This document shows positions 63,854-64,000 of a DNA stretch of 64,000 nt, one piece after another (position 1 is the stretch's first letter; every line of letters starts with the position of its first letter). Source of the DNA: Pseudomonas sp. ADAK13 (lineage in GTDB: Bacteria > Pseudomonadota > Gammaproteobacteria > Pseudomonadales > Pseudomonadaceae); assembly GCF_012935715.1 (NCBI RefSeq), contig NZ_CP052860.1, positions 2,976,001 through 3,040,000 on the forward strand, given 5' to 3'. The translations under genes and the position numbers were made by a program. The notes beneath the pieces were generated by a model that worked only from the letters and a program-made list of their open reading frames with translations, was not told where the DNA came from and did no database searches.

Positions 63854-64000
63854 CGATCTGGATCTCAGCCTGCCAATTTTATCTGGAAAATAATCTGTTG
63901 CTTTTTAGAAGCAGCGCATAGCGTGCAGCTTTATATCGTTCGCCACCAGCTAAGTCGACTCTATCAGCGTGGACGGAATTTGTAGTCGCTACTTTAGACC
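63854..64000. other. Region upstream of druM to window end
   Basis: The last 147 bases are AT-rich and should contain the druM promoter. No complete gene is visible. Confidence 0.45.

Overview
The window reads as chromosome of a fluorescent Pseudomonas (P. fluorescens group) followed by the left end of a genomic island. The Pseudomonas call rests on the GC-rich coding style, the nine pseudomonad-type REP pairs between genes, and family members that match Pseudomonas proteins closely (AroP-like permease, CatB with its catalytic residues at the usual positions, an McpS-like chemoreceptor, OprD porin, MdaB).

Region 1 (1-6.3 kb) holds the 3' end of a type I secretion adaptor gene, a secreted alpha/beta hydrolase, a large protein joining a helical toroid-like half to a MurF-like ligase half, a ribbon-helix-helix regulator and a small cupin. 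Region 2 (6.6-21.3 kb) is a contiguous tryptophan catabolic block: kynB-kynA, an AroP-type permease, antABC with antR, catR/catBCA, and kynR/kynU with a second permease. Together they take L-tryptophan through kynurenine, anthranilate and catechol to the enol-lactone of the 3-oxoadipate pathway. Alanine released by KynU feeds central metabolism. Three local regulators (AntR, CatR, KynR) sit beside their targets. The lower steps (catD and beyond) are not in the window.

Region 3 (21.2-34.2 kb) carries LysR regulators, a TauE/SafE exporter, MdaB, an epimerase-like protein, a SulP transporter, an LprI-like protein, a permease-RpiR-D-aminoacylase-glyoxalase operon suited to N-acyl-D-amino acids, and an McpS-like chemoreceptor. 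Region 4 (34.4-48.8 kb) holds a giant dermonecrotic-toxin-like protein with two tandem C-terminal TIKI/EreA-like domains, then a CocE hydrolase, YfcC transporter, LysR and OprD group that shares a promoter motif, a GT39 glycosyltransferase, a nucleotidyltransferase, a membrane protein and a DUF6124-type protein with a structured leader.

Region 5 (from about 49.2 kb to the window end) looks like an island. It starts at a fragment of a tRNA 3' end (minus strand) still followed by its terminator-like hairpin. The DNA then becomes AT-richer and carries an unrecognised two-gene module (a soluble protein and a four-helix membrane protein), a possibly frameshifted small gene, and a four-gene minus-strand set: cytosine-C5 methyltransferase, two large proteins of unknown fold and a 1955-residue helicase with a C-terminal DUF1998/MZB domain. 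Gene order, sizes and domains match Druantia type II anti-phage defence (druM-druF-druG-druE). No integrase is visible; the island continues past the window.
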